Assembly: GCF_000227115.2 (NCBI RefSeq) | Contig: NC_016483.1 | Coordinates: 868,001 to 932,000 of the forward strand | Length of the DNA: 64,000 bases | Source: Naumovozyma dairenensis CBS 421 | Lineage: Eukaryota; Ascomycota; Saccharomycetes; Saccharomycetales; Saccharomycetaceae | Direction: 5' to 3' | Shown: positions 41,548 through 52,290 of the stretch, piece after piece | How positions within the stretch are numbered: position 1 is the stretch's first letter | How the letters are laid out: each line of letters begins with the position of its first letter | Notes under the pieces: model-generated | Database searches by the model: none | The model's input: the letters and a program-made list of their open reading frames with translations, nothing else | Told to the model about the DNA's origin: nothing | Translations under genes and position numbers: made by a program

Positions 41548-42837
41548 ATGGTAAACTTAATATCAAAATGGTTTCTATCAGAAAGATTACCTAATTGTCA
41601 TTTAGCTGATTTAGATACAAGATGGAATCCCAAAATTGGTATAAGAAATTTGAAACGATGGAACCCCAAGAGAAATGATATACTACATTATGGGTTCTTA
41701 TCATCAGTATTATTATTCGTCTTCGTTACAAACCCTGCTTCCTTTTTATCAAAATTGTTATTTTATTCATTCATGTCATTATTATTCTTAATTCCAATCA
41801 CTTCACAATTCTTCTTTAACGCATTACCTGTATTAACATGGGCATCACTTTATTTCACTTCATCTCATTTCCCCGCTGCAAATAGACCTCCAATCACTGT
41901 GAAAGTATTACCAACAATTGAAACCATGTTATATGGTGATAATTTAAGCGATATATTAGCTACATCAACTAATAACTTTTTAGATATATTAGCATGGTTA
42001 CCTTACGGTGTTTTCCATTTCGGTGCTCCAGTAGTCGTAGCAATAATATTATTCATATTTGGTCCACCAACAATACTTCAAGGATTCGCATTCGCATTCG
42101 GTTACGTGAATTTATTCGGTGTCATCATTCAAAATATCTTCCCCGCTGCACCACCATGGTATAAAATATTATACGGTTTAGACCCTGCAAATTATTCTAT
42201 GCATGGGTCTCCAGGTGGACTTGCTAGAATTGATGAAATATTCAACATCAGCTTATACACCACTGCGTTTTCTAATTCATCAGTCATCTTTGGTGCATTC
42301 CCATCATTACATTCAGGTTGCGCAACATTATTAGCATTGTTTTTCTCATACACATTCCCTCGTTTGAAACCATTATTCATCTTTTATGTAGTATGGCTTT
42401 GGTGGTCTACCATGTATTTAACTCATCACTACTTCGTAGATTTGATGATTGGATCAGTTATCTCTTTGATGGTCTTCCAATATGTGAAATATTATCAACT
42501 ACCAGTGATTTCTAACGATGCATTTTGTAGATGGTCTTATTCGGAAATCAAAAAATATGATCCAGTAAAGATGAATCCATTAGCATCATCATCATCATCA
42601 TCGTTAGGATCATCACTAACAGGACTTCTTAACGATGTTGAAAATGGTCCATTAGAATTAGAATTGAACGATTTCGAATATGAAAAAAATAATGAGAATA
42701 ATAATCAAACAGATACTTTTAGATCTGAAAGTGATGAAAGTTCAATTAGTTATACACCTTCCATATTTGATGAAGCAGTTCCATCATCACGGTCAAATGC
42801 TACATCCACTACTTCTCTGGGCAATTTCCCAAAATGA
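41548..42837 (+). CDS. AUR1: Inositol phosphorylceramide synthase catalytic subunit Aur1
   Basis: It transfers phosphoinositol from phosphatidylinositol to ceramide in the Golgi and is the target of aureobasidin A. The 429 residues compare with 401 in S. cerevisiae. Several membrane segments are visible, with long near-identical stretches (ATSQFFFNALP-like, GDNLSDILATSTN, PPWYKILYGL). The lipid-phosphatase-like catalytic residues fall at H255 (GAFPSLHSG), H294 and D298 (THHYFVD), the same numbering as in S. cerevisiae. The C-terminal cytosolic tail is Ser/Asn-rich and longer. In S. cerevisiae AUR1 is YKL004W on chromosome XI, so its place between YBL086C-like and ALG3 is a rearrangement. Confidence 0.97.
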   Translation: MVNLISKWFLSERLPNCHLADLDTRWNPKIGIRNLKRWNPKRNDILHYGFLSSVLLFVFVTNPASFLSKLLFYSFMSLLFLIPITSQFFFNALPVLTWASLYFTSSHFPAANRPPITVKVLPTIETMLYGDNLSDILATSTNNFLDILAWLPYGVFHFGAPVVVAIILFIFGPPTILQGFAFAFGYVNLFGVIIQNIFPAAPPWYKILYGLDPANYSMHGSPGGLARIDEIFNISLYTTAFSNSSVIFGAFPSLHSGCATLLALFFSYTFPRLKPLFIFYVVWLWWSTMYLTHHYFVDLMIGSVISLMVFQYVKYYQLPVISNDAFCRWSYSEIKKYDPVKMNPLASSSSSSLGSSLTGLLNDVENGPLELELNDFEYEKNNENNNQTDTFRSESDESSISYTPSIFDEAVPSSRSNATSTTSLGNFPK

Positions 42838-44159
42838 TCAAAAAATCGTTATTAAACTAATTTTTTCCTCTGTATTCTATTGTAATATATATATATATAT
42901 TTGTCTCTTTATAATATATTTTTGCAAAAAACTCATCTAATTTATAAACTAAAAACTATTAATAATATTTTTTATTCTTTAATTATTTTTTATCATGACT
43001 ATGATTGAGTACGTTTTCAGACATTGTGTAGAATGAATGGTTCATGTAAGGATAGTCAATATTTGCTCCAAAACCGTCAGACTACTTTCTTTATCAACGG
43101 CGTTTATTTGTTTAGTTGTAGCTGAGTATTGTTGGTCACAACTAATAATTTACATATTCTCTCTTTTATTTACTTTCCATTCTTGAATTTTCATCTTTCT
43201 GCAGAGTGAGAAATTAATAAAATTTTAAGATTTTAAACCTTAAGAACCCAAAAATAAACACTAAAAGAAGAAAAAAAATACTTTTGTATATACAGAGCTC
43301 CACTACAATTTTTGAATTCTATTCATTACGGATCCATTTCTGGAGAGTATTGATAAGTTTCTAATAGGCACAAAATGGACACAATATATTGGCTTTATTG
43401 AATTTTTTTTTTGCTCTCCCATTCTGGATAATATAAACTAGCTTTCCTTTTTATGATTGATCTTTTCAAAAAGAATTGAAGCATTTGAAATACTAACTAA
43501 CTAACTAACTAACTAACTAAGTACAAGGATACATATCGCCGTCTTCTAGATTATCTAGTTCATCATTCCATTGTGGTGTGACTTAAATATGGGCAATTCC
43601 CGTTGATAAACCTTTTTTGTTGACAAAAACCAAAAAATCCTTGTTTTTCCAGAGTATAATAAATCTCTTTCTTGTAACTTTCAAAAGTCTTACACGAAGT
43701 TGTCTATTTTTATTACACAATGACAAACGCCATGTAACAGTGCAACAATATCCAGTAATGCCGAGAATATATACTGACAAAACTCTTTTTTTTAACTACT
43801 TTTGATAAAAACTTGGATCAATGGTTTTTCATGTATGGAATACCATTGTACCGTTGGTTGGGGGGGGGTCTCTCTGTCATAATAATTGAGACACAGACCT
43901 CCAGAAATAAATAACTTTACACCGTGGGAGGGATGAGCTGTGAAAGATGGAAGGAAGAAACCGTAAGGAGGTAAGGGCACCTACAGCTATCCGGCTACCC
44001 TGCACCGTGGTAGGAAAATAGAAAACATACGTAGGCTCTTGCATAATCAATGGTAAATATCACAGTTAAATAGGCCTTATATTCCATAAGTAAACAGAGA
44101 ACGAATCATTTATTATTGAGTTATAATAGTGTATATATATGTAAGAGGGAACACGAGGG
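42838..44159. other. AUR1 to ALG3 intergenic region
   Basis: About 1.3 kb has no supported gene. It contains a TA repeat (about 42884-42899), an ACTA tandem repeat (43492-43520) and a run of nine G (43860-43868). Short open frames around 43583-43980 look like chance frames. Confidence 0.55.
43492..43520 (+). repeat. (ACTA)n tandem repeat
   Basis: About seven tandem ACTA units. Each unit junction recreates the TACTAAC branch-point sequence at the left edge only; no intron context is seen. Confidence 0.9.
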
Positions 44160-45647
44160 ATGGTTCATAAAGAAACAAAAAAGAAGAACCTTGACGTAGT
44201 CATCGAGGATATTACCACGACAACGACAACGAAAAAGAATGAAACGAAACCATTTGAAAGACCACCAATTGATCTAATTCAAGATATGAAAGATGGCATT
44301 CGATACATATTATTTAATAATCAGGCCAATTTAATCATAATGCCCATATTATTATTGATTGAATCCATCGTTTTGAAATACATTATTTTTAAAATCCCAT
44401 ATACTGAAATTGATTATAAAGCTTACATGGAACAAATTGAAATGATAACATATGATAATGAATTAGATTATTCAAAGATTCGTGGTGGTACAGGACCGTT
44501 AGTTTACCCTGCAGGTCATGTTTTCATCTATAAATTAATGTATAAATGGATTACTGATGGAATGGAGAATATTCATGATGGTCAAGTAGTATTTAGATAT
44601 TTGTATTTGATTACTTTATTGGGTCAATTTATTTGTTATTATATTATGGGGTTGAAACCATGGTGTGTTGTTTTAGCTTGTATGTCAAAGAGATTGCATT
44701 CCATATATGTGTTAAGATTATTTAATGATTGTTTTACTACTGCTGTCATGGTTTGGGTTGTAGTATTATTGTTATGTGGTGGTAAATTACTGGAATTCAA
44801 GAGTTCTACCAAAAAAATGCAAGATAATAGCAGTAAAACGATAAAAAAATGGCATTTAATTTGTTTATCCATTGTAATTTCAATCTTATACAGTTTTGCT
44901 ATCAGTATCAAAATGAATGCATTGTTATATTTCCCCAGCATAATGATATCTTTATATTTAATTAATGAAGGTCAATTGCTCAATATTATTGGATATTTAT
45001 TCGTGATATGTGGGATCCAAACTATTATTGCATTACCCTTTTTGAAAACATATCCAATGGAATATTTCGAAAATGCATTTAATTTTGGAAGAAAATTTAT
45101 GTTTGAATGGAGTATTAATTGGCAATTTTTACATGAAGATGCCTTTAATAATGAATTTTTCCATTTATCATTATTAATTTGTCACGTCATGTTATTATTG
45201 ACTGTGATATTAATTAAATATCCAGATTTTTTACTAAATGTTTTGGAATCGTTAAGTTATCCATTAAGTGAAACAATTACAAATAATAAGGACAATTTGA
45301 ACTCTATTACTTCAATCATATGTTACATTGTAATTGTCACTAATTTTGTTGGAGTGATATTTTCTCGATCTTTACATTATCAATTCTTATCATGGTATCA
45401 TTGGACGTTACCATTATTAATTCATTGGTCTCATATGCCAATATATTTAGGACCCATGTGGTATTTAATTCATGAATATTGTTGGAATTCGTACCCACCA
45501 AATAAGGGGGCAAGTATTTTATTAACTTGTGTGAATGATATTTTATTATTTCTTGTTATTTATTACCATGGAGATAGTGATGTTAGTACAAATGAGACAA
45601 TGAATACGAAAGTTACTATGGTTGAGGATGATAAGAAGGAAAAGTAA
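44160..45647 (+). CDS. ALG3: Dol-P-Man alpha-1,3-mannosyltransferase Alg3
   Basis: It adds the sixth mannose to the lipid-linked oligosaccharide in the ER lumen. The 495 residues compare with 458 in S. cerevisiae. The family's luminal loop is clear (EIDYKAYMEQIEMI and DYSKIRGGTGPLVYPAGHVFIY, about 93-130), followed by many membrane segments and conserved blocks SKRLHSIYVLRLFND, NWQFLHEDAF and FSRSLHYQFLSWYHWTLP. The C-terminus ends KKEK, a KKXX-type ER retrieval signal. S. cerevisiae ALG3 (YBL082C) is on the opposite strand relative to the common flank YBL081W, so this gene is flipped here. Confidence 0.96.
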   Translation: MVHKETKKKNLDVVIEDITTTTTTKKNETKPFERPPIDLIQDMKDGIRYILFNNQANLIIMPILLLIESIVLKYIIFKIPYTEIDYKAYMEQIEMITYDNELDYSKIRGGTGPLVYPAGHVFIYKLMYKWITDGMENIHDGQVVFRYLYLITLLGQFICYYIMGLKPWCVVLACMSKRLHSIYVLRLFNDCFTTAVMVWVVVLLLCGGKLLEFKSSTKKMQDNSSKTIKKWHLICLSIVISILYSFAISIKMNALLYFPSIMISLYLINEGQLLNIIGYLFVICGIQTIIALPFLKTYPMEYFENAFNFGRKFMFEWSINWQFLHEDAFNNEFFHLSLLICHVMLLLTVILIKYPDFLLNVLESLSYPLSETITNNKDNLNSITSIICYIVIVTNFVGVIFSRSLHYQFLSWYHWTLPLLIHWSHMPIYLGPMWYLIHEYCWNSYPPNKGASILLTCVNDILLFLVIYYHGDSDVSTNETMNTKVTMVEDDKKEK

Positions 45648-46357
45648 TACTATCATTGTAGTAGTTAATCAGAAATCAATCATATATATATATTTTAATA
45701 CTAATAAAATAACGACATTATTATAAATATAATGGAAAAAGGTTCTTCGATGTCTTATGGGCATATTGTTTCTATGCCAGATTTTTATTCCTTTTATAAC
45801 GTTCAGTTAGTGACATTAATTTGTCAATAATGAAAGATGTGCTTACCATATACGTGCTCCCCGGAAGGGCGGTATCACGTGACATATATTTTCTCGTAAC
45901 GAGGTCTATTCACTGGAGCTACCAAGTTTAATGTTCGTTTGAGCGCTGTCTCTACGACGTAATGTGTAATATCTATGAGACAGGAATATGACCTATGCAG
46001 TAGTTTTATCGTATCCATATTTCCAAATTGACCTTTCGGGTCTTAAAGTTTCAGAACGTTCGAATATCCGTCACTACAAATTAAAGAAGAAACAACAACT
46101 TAACTGTATGATCTGATGGCATAATGAAGGGGCTCTCTAATTTTTTTTTCTGATTGTTCATTTAGTGGCATTTTCCGGGCACCTTGAATTTCGAGAGTTA
46201 AACCGAATTGGTATGATGAACAAAGGGTGTAAGAGAGGGAGAGAGAGTCGTCCATTCAGTTTCTCTACACCTACGTACGTACACATATGTCTGTTCAGTA
46301 TTTGGCAGGAGGGGAGTCTAGTTGATATAAGCAGCCCACATGTCCAAGACAACCAGA

Positions 46358-47400
46358 CATGGGGGGGGGGGTTGCGAAGGATTAAAAACTTTCGGGGGTT
46401 GAGTTGGGGGTAGAACCATACATTTGCGGTAGAATTGGGGGTACAACCAAATTTTTTTCAAGATGACTAGTAATTAGAGTAAAAGGCACCGTATAAGGTT
46501 TATTCAAATTTCAATATTAGGGCTAGAGGAAGGGTAGATATTGTTTCTCTAGGTGTTGATACGGGTAAGGGTAGGGGGGTGGCGGATATTGTCTACCCCT
46601 CCCAAGTCTGATGACCACGGGATTCACGGGAGGGATCTGACAGATGGGCACCACCAAGAAGGGATTTACGCCGAGTGAAACATTCAGCCATCTCCGCTGT
46701 CCTCCCGCCGAAGCCCGAAGCTCGGTGTGGCAAACAACGTACGCGGCCCCACCTTCCATTGCCCCCCTTCTTTTCTTCTTTTCTTCTTTTCTTCTTTTCT
46801 TCTTTTGTTTCTTCATTCCTTCATTCCTTCAAGTTCTCTCATTGTCGTTGGGCCGTCTCCATTCCATTCCCTCTATGCCCGCCTAGTTAACGGAGGTGGA
46901 CCATCACCAACACCGGGCCCATCTGTCCCACCTAGGTAGGTGTGTAGGTGATTATCCTAAGGATAGAAACTGGCGGTAAAATGTTTACCCTCTGCCCTCC
47001 CCCCGTCTCCTCACGCCCACTTGATAAGTGTGGCAAAAACAAAAGTACCGTAACGACCTACAATAGGGCGGTAGGGCATGGCCCCAGGGCAGGCCCCAGG
47101 GTTTCCCCCGAGGGGAGGGCACGGGGCGAGTGACTCGGGATGTTACGGGTAGAAACAATTTTTTAGCCTACCCTCTTTTGTCACTTTCTAACCTTGTTTT
47201 TATCCTACTTTAAAAATTTTGTAGCCCACCCTCGCCCTAGCTCAGATTTTTTGTGCGGGGATTTCTCAGTATTTATGGACGGCATTTTTTTGGCACCCAA
47301 CCCAGAACCGATTTGTTTTCCTACCCCTCCCCATAACCTAAATTTTGAGCGAAAAAATCGTGTCTACCCTACCACCTAGTTGAACCCGTAACATTTACAG
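46358..47400. other. GC-rich region with G tracts then C tracts
   Basis: In contrast to its AT-rich surroundings, this kilobase has many runs of G on the left and of C on the right. GGGTAG occurs at 46408, 46532, 46569 and 47147, and CTACCC at 46593, 47168, 47321 and 47364. A near-duplicate TTGGGGGTAGAACCA / TTGGGGGTACAACCA pair lies at about 46404 and 46435, and a Reb1-type ACGGGTAA at 46561-46568. No coding pattern or known element is recognised. Confidence 0.5.
46767..46807 (+). repeat. (CTTCTTTT)n polypyrimidine tandem tract
   Basis: About five units of CTTCTTTT form a pure pyrimidine tract, followed by TTCATTCC units. The register of the ends is approximate. Confidence 0.8.
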
Positions 47401-48097
47401 TCGAGCAGCCGGGCCGAGTGTCAAGGCTTTCCTTTCTCTCTTTTATTTTCGTTTCTACTTCTATTTCTATCTGTATTTTTTTATGGATTTACGTAACATT
47501 CCTAGATATCCCCAATATCAATATAATGCTCTGGTTTGAACATCGGAAAGGTTTCATATCAAACTTACTTTACTTTTAATCTTTGCTCTTCCAATACCTT
47601 CATTGTTTCTGTCATTTTAAGCCAAAACTGAATACTCAAAAAAACAACTAAGGAATACACTTTTACCGTTTTGCTTTCTCGTTTGCTCTTTTGGTTCTTA
47701 CCTTGCTCCACTAACTAATCCCCTTTCAAGAACGATTAGACCTCGAAACAACGATAATTACTTTTCAATTCAATCCCGCTAGTTTTCCAAACATTGTTGT
47801 CGAGAAATAAAGCTAGATTTTTATTTTTATTTCCCAGTGTATCGGTCTCCTTATTCAAAATTAAGGAAAAGGAAAAGTAAAGCCTACCTTTTTTTTTTTT
47901 TTCGTTTTTATCTTCCTTAGTTTCATTAACAATCTGTTCATTAAAGCAAAGAAATATAATTTTTTTTTTTGCACTTATCGCTTTCAACAAAACATACCGT
48001 CTGCAACATAATTTTTTACATTTCATTCTTTTAAATTCTAAAAAAACCAACATTATAGACCTATTTGTATTGCATACCAGAACCATTTTTTCGTCAA

Positions 48098-48115
48098 ATG
48101 AACAATGCAAAATAA
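48098..48115 (+). promoter_or_regulatory. Upstream ORF overlapping the FLO8 start
   Basis: ATG at 48098 opens a five-codon frame (Met-Asn-Asn-Ala-Lys, stop TAA 48113-48115) that overlaps the main start at 48105 in another frame. The uORF ATG has C at -3 (weak), while the main ATG has A at -3 (strong). If the transcript starts upstream, ribosomes must skip or reinitiate past it. Confidence 0.6.
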
Positions 48116-51100
48116 TATCAATACTAATAACATTAATAGTGACTGTCAAACAATACCGAATAATAATTGTTATAATAATATCAACTATCAAGCACCTTCC
48201 CAAATTATTAACAAAATGAATAGTAATAATAACGGCAATTTATCAAGTCAAGGAGGTCAGACATTTTATAACAATTCTCCAATAATTAATCCCTCTTATA
48301 CAAACAACAACAATTATTCAAATCAATATTCACAACAAATTCATCAACAACCAAATATACAACAACAACAACAACAACAACAACAACACATAAATAATAG
48401 GAACTATAGTAATAATATCCCTAATGGAAATAATAACATACATCCTTCTCCTTATTCTTCTTCTTCTTCTTCCATCAGAATACAAAATCCTAAACCCCCT
48501 CCCTCTAATAACATGGATTCACAACAACAACAACAGCAATATATGTTACAACAACTTCAATTACAACAAGAACAATACAATCAAAATCAAAGACAATTAC
48601 AACAAGAAAAGCAAACATTATTACAAAAAAAAAAGATAACTCTATTGAATCAATACATTCATGAATTCTTATTGAAGGGATCTTTGAATAAAACTGCTAA
48701 ATTGTTTGCAGAAGAAACTCAAATCAATAACAATAGCAAAGGCGAAAGTGCTGATAATAAAAATAACACTACTTTATCAGGAAATAGTAGTATGCTTTTC
48801 GAATGGTGGAGAATCTTTTGGGATATATTTAATGCAACAACTCATAATGATGGTACAAAATTAACAAAAGATTATCTTTCAATTTTGAAAATAAAAGAGT
48901 CTAAAATTGATCAAATAAGATCACAATCAATTAATGCTGCAAGAGTTCAATATAATTTTGAAATTAATAATCAATATAACTCAGAAATAGATATCCATAA
49001 TAATACTAATAATACTTTTGATCCATATTTCCCATCAGAATTTATAAATCAACAACGAATGCAACAGTATCCCCCTCCTTCATCATCTTCTCCTTCTTCT
49101 TCATCACCATCGATGCCTCCACCTCCTTCTACATTACAATCATCACAATTGACAAACAACAACAACAACAACAACAACGACAAGAAATCATATTCAAATC
49201 AATCTCAAAATAATTATCAAAGGATGGTAATGATGAATCCACCACCACCACAACAACAATATAATAGCTTGCAACAGACATCTCAATCACCATATACTAC
49301 AAATAAGCCATACTATAATAATCAACCACCATATTCTCGTACACCAAAGAACGAACCGTCACAAAATAATCATCATCCTGTTTACCTATCTTCTGAGAAT
49401 AATAATAATAATAATAATACCAGTAGTAGTAGTAGTAGTAGTAATACTGTCACTGGCTGGCCGGTTCAAAATCATATGGAAGAAGTGAAATCAAATACTA
49501 ACACGAATAGACAAAGGTTTTATCAACAATTACAACATCAACAAAAAAATCAAACCCAACCATCGAATATTTCTTTTGATAATGATGGTACCATCACTAT
49601 TAAAGATCAAAAACAATATCGTAAAATTGTTTCAAACTTTTCTAATAATAATAATAACAAAGTTACTAAAACAGGGAAGAACACATCAAGGACAAAGACA
49701 AGTGGTAAATCTTCGAGCATACCCAATATGGTACGAACATCATCATCATCAAATAATAATAATACTAATAGTAATAATGCTAGAAAATCTAAGACTCCGA
49801 AGTCGACAACTTCTGCTACAACTACTTCTGCATCAAGACAATCTAATAAGAAAACAGGCAGTAAATCAACTAATAATATTAGATCAAGAGATAATAGAAT
49901 AGTTGTCCCCAATGATGGTGGAACTGACAACACAGTCACAAAAAAGAATTTACAAGCATTGACTCCTGATTTAACACCAATTGATAAAAGAAGAAACAGT
50001 ATGATAAATAATTTGAATGGCGCCGCGAATGAATCACCAAAGGCTATTAATCGTATTGGGAAAAATACTTTACAACAATCAACAGCAATAACAGCAACAA
50101 CATCGTCATCATCCTCTAATATCACACGCGCAAACAGTAACAAGGATGTTACTACGAGCACCACTACTAATAATAATACTAATAACATGCATTTTTCAAG
50201 TTTATCAACGATTGATGAAAAGGCACCTATAGAATCCCCTTCATCCTTATCATTAAAGGGCAAATTCTCGAAAAACAACAACAACAACAATGCAAAGGTT
50301 CCAATAAACAAAAAGAGAAGGAAATCCACTACTGTAATAATGAATATTGAAAAGAAAAACAATAGAATAAAAGAAATAAAAGATAAAGATATGAAATTGA
50401 ATATGAATACTTCTTCTTCCAAATCAGAACCTGTAACTCCATTAAATTATAATGGATTACCATCACCTTCTCTCAATAGTAATAATAATAATAATAATAC
50501 GACTACTAGTACAAAACGACAACAAGAACATATATCATCATCATCATCAGGATCATCTGCCTTGTCACCATTAATGGAACCATCAGTTACTACTAACAAT
50601 TTATCTAACCCAATAACAAGCACTACAGGTAATTCTATCGAAATCCAAGCACGAGGGCAAGAACACACACAAGAAAAAATTGAAGATGAGTTTGATTTCA
50701 ATTTAAATTTGGACATGAATATAAATTTGAATGATATTAATAAATTTAATTTTGATCCAATAGTAGGTAATATGGAATTACAACATACAAATGGAAGAGG
50801 CAGTGTCAATTCCATCGAATTGGACAATTTCATTAATATTGATAATATTGATAATATTGATAATATCGATAATAACAACTTGCATACACATACAATGACT
50901 GCATTAGATCACGCACATCATCGTCATGACGATATTGCGGGGGAGATTATTTCGTCATTAAATGAAAAAAGGACAGATAATGGAGTTGTATCAACAGTAG
51001 ATGCTGCTATTGTACATGCTGACCATCACCAACATAACAAAGGCAATAATAGTAATGGTAATAATCTTGATGGTATGGCCAATGCAGGAGATTTTGACAC

Positions 51101-51155
51101 AGGAATGTTGGATTCATCTATTCATGATTTCAATTTTTTAAATTGGACCAAATAA
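48105..51155 (+). CDS. FLO8: Flo8-like LisH transcription activator, Gln/Asn-rich
   Basis: Flo8 activates flocculin and filamentous-growth genes downstream of PKA, working with Mss11. The product is 1016 residues. After a Gln/Asn-rich N-terminus (poly-Gln near 86-94) a LisH motif lies at about 178-210 (LLNQYIHEFLLKGSLNKTAKLFAEE), followed by LFEWWRIFWDIFN at about 229-246, the signature of this family. Shared with S. cerevisiae Flo8 are also TGWPV (about 448), a basic KKRRKST cluster (about 738) and the acidic C-terminus ending FDxNFLNW-like (HDFNFLNWTK). Mss11 is the alternative, but the C-terminus favours Flo8. In S. cerevisiae FLO8 (YER109C) is on the sister block near NUP157; here it is on the NUP170 block. 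Confidence 0.88.
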   Translation: MQNNINTNNINSDCQTIPNNNCYNNINYQAPSQIINKMNSNNNGNLSSQGGQTFYNNSPIINPSYTNNNNYSNQYSQQIHQQPNIQQQQQQQQQHINNRNYSNNIPNGNNNIHPSPYSSSSSSIRIQNPKPPPSNNMDSQQQQQQYMLQQLQLQQEQYNQNQRQLQQEKQTLLQKKKITLLNQYIHEFLLKGSLNKTAKLFAEETQINNNSKGESADNKNNTTLSGNSSMLFEWWRIFWDIFNATTHNDGTKLTKDYLSILKIKESKIDQIRSQSINAARVQYNFEINNQYNSEIDIHNNTNNTFDPYFPSEFINQQRMQQYPPPSSSSPSSSSPSMPPPPSTLQSSQLTNNNNNNNNDKKSYSNQSQNNYQRMVMMNPPPPQQQYNSLQQTSQSPYTTNKPYYNNQPPYSRTPKNEPSQNNHHPVYLSSENNNNNNNTSSSSSSSNTVTGWPVQNHMEEVKSNTNTNRQRFYQQLQHQQKNQTQPSNISFDNDGTITIKDQKQYRKIVSNFSNNNNNKVTKTGKNTSRTKTSGKSSSIPNMVRTSSSSNNNNTNSNNARKSKTPKSTTSATTTSASRQSNKKTGSKSTNNIRSRDNRIVVPNDGGTDNTVTKKNLQALTPDLTPIDKRRNSMINNLNGAANESPKAINRIGKNTLQQSTAITATTSSSSSNITRANSNKDVTTSTTTNNNTNNMHFSSLSTIDEKAPIESPSSLSLKGKFSKNNNNNNAKVPINKKRRKSTTVIMNIEKKNNRIKEIKDKDMKLNMNTSSSKSEPVTPLNYNGLPSPSLNSNNNNNNTTTSTKRQQEHISSSSSGSSALSPLMEPSVTTNNLSNPITSTTGNSIEIQARGQEHTQEKIEDEFDFNLNLDMNINLNDINKFNFDPIVGNMELQHTNGRGSVNSIELDNFINIDNIDNIDNIDNNNLHTHTMTALDHAHHRHDDIAGEIISSLNEKRTDNGVVSTVDAAIVHADHHQHNKGNNSNGNNLDGMANAGDFDTGMLDSSIHDFNFLNWTK

Positions 51156-51323
51156 TGGAAGCAACTTTTTAATTACGAACAATTGTAACAAATCGGACAC
51201 TAGACTATACCATAAATTCTATGTATACTATATCTAAGTAATATATATATATATATATACTATTTTTCTTCTTTTTTTTCTAATTTTAAAAAAGTTAGTA
51301 CGCATTGATCTCACAGAAGACAG

Positions 51324-51354
<31 letters not shown>

Positions 51355-52290
51355 AATAATAATAATAATAATACTTTTGATAGTAACATTTTCAATTGCA
51401 TATAAACAACACAACCCCAATCTGTTTCTCATATGTTTCCACTACCAATAAATTTCTAACACATATGCTGTTGACTCCTTGTTTTATGTAATCAATCACG
51501 CCACGAACTCACAAACTCGACATGACGACCCAAGAATGCTATGTGGTGTATACCCTTTTTCCCTTCGACAATTACCCCTTTCGGTATTTTGTAACTTTTT
51601 CGATAACCGCCGTCGAGTAACAACGGCAACTCGCGGAAAAAAGCGGAATGGAACGAAAATCAAAAAAAGAAAAGGACGGCGCGCAGTTTTTGTGACGGAA
51701 AAATTTGAGAATTTTTCAGCTTACCTCAGCAAAGGCTGCTTGCTGTTGCTGCGCAAGTTGTCTCAGCTCATCGCGAAAACCACTGATTCTTCAAGTACGT
51801 AAACAAACAAACACAACAAGCAATATATGCCCTCGAGTGAACCCGATGCATCGAAGTTGTAGAATACTAATTTGGAGTATACTGCAGATTGAAGATCTAT
51901 CCAGATTACGAATAATCATGAAGGAAAGATATCAATTGAGTTAAACAAAAAGACGATATAACAAAGAGGATAGATTACAGATCAGAGTGTTTGTTTTTTC
52001 TTCGGCAATTTTTTTGTTCCATCCATTCATTTTCGATAGATTTATTTTTTTGTCATTAATTTTTTTTTATTATTATTAATACCAAGTATCCATTTTTTCT
52101 AATTCAAATTCTTGGTTGGGAGGTTTTATACAATACAAGGTCGGTTCCAATTCATTCAATTTCATATCCTTTTTTTTTTTTCCCGTTGCATTTTTCTCTC
52201 TTATCTAGCAATTTTAGGAATTTTTCAGAAACAGCATTTGCAATAATTACTGCCTTTTCTAGTTAATTAATCTATTTTTCTGCTTTCACA
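51156..52290. other. FLO8 to YBL081W-like intergenic region
   Basis: No gene is supported. It has a TA run (about 51242-51259), a CAT/AAT trinucleotide tract (51324-51372), a CGCGAAA element of SBF/MBF type (51772-51778) and T-rich leader sequence. The 107-codon frame at 51479-51802 has no recognisable protein. Confidence 0.5.
51324..51372 (+). repeat. (CAT)n-(AAT)n trinucleotide tract
   Basis: About ten CAT units run into about six AAT units, outside any coding region. Confidence 0.9.

Larger units (their letters stand above)
45648..48104. other. Long ALG3 to FLO8 intergenic region
   Basis: About 2.4 kb has no supported gene. It holds a CACGTG element (ATCACGTGA, about 45874-45882), the unusual G- and C-tract region at 46358-47400, a CTTCTTTT tandem tract (about 46767-46807), and a T/C-rich leader before FLO8. 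Several short frames (46158-47379) are open only because the tracts are simple. A long, complex promoter would be in keeping with a FLO8-type regulator (inference). Confidence 0.55.

Noticed and set aside
43492..43520. Tandem TACTAAC-like units as branch points of an unannotated intron
   Set aside because: No GTATGT donor with a suitable acceptor and no coding exon is nearby; simple tetranucleotide repeat.
45874..45882. ATCACGTGA as a centromere element
   Set aside because: CDEI-like, but flanking DNA is not AT-rich enough and lacks CDEIII. More likely an ordinary Cbf1-type promoter site.
46523..47379. Several overlapping short frames in the GC-rich region
   Set aside because: They follow from poly-G, poly-C and CTTCTTTT tracts with few stop codons; the translations are Pro-, Phe- or Lys-repeats.
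49607..50422. 271-codon minus-strand frame inside FLO8
   Set aside because: It is the antisense reading of Asn/Thr/Ser-rich repeats, giving strings of Leu/Val/Ile/Phe. A composition artefact, not a membrane protein gene.
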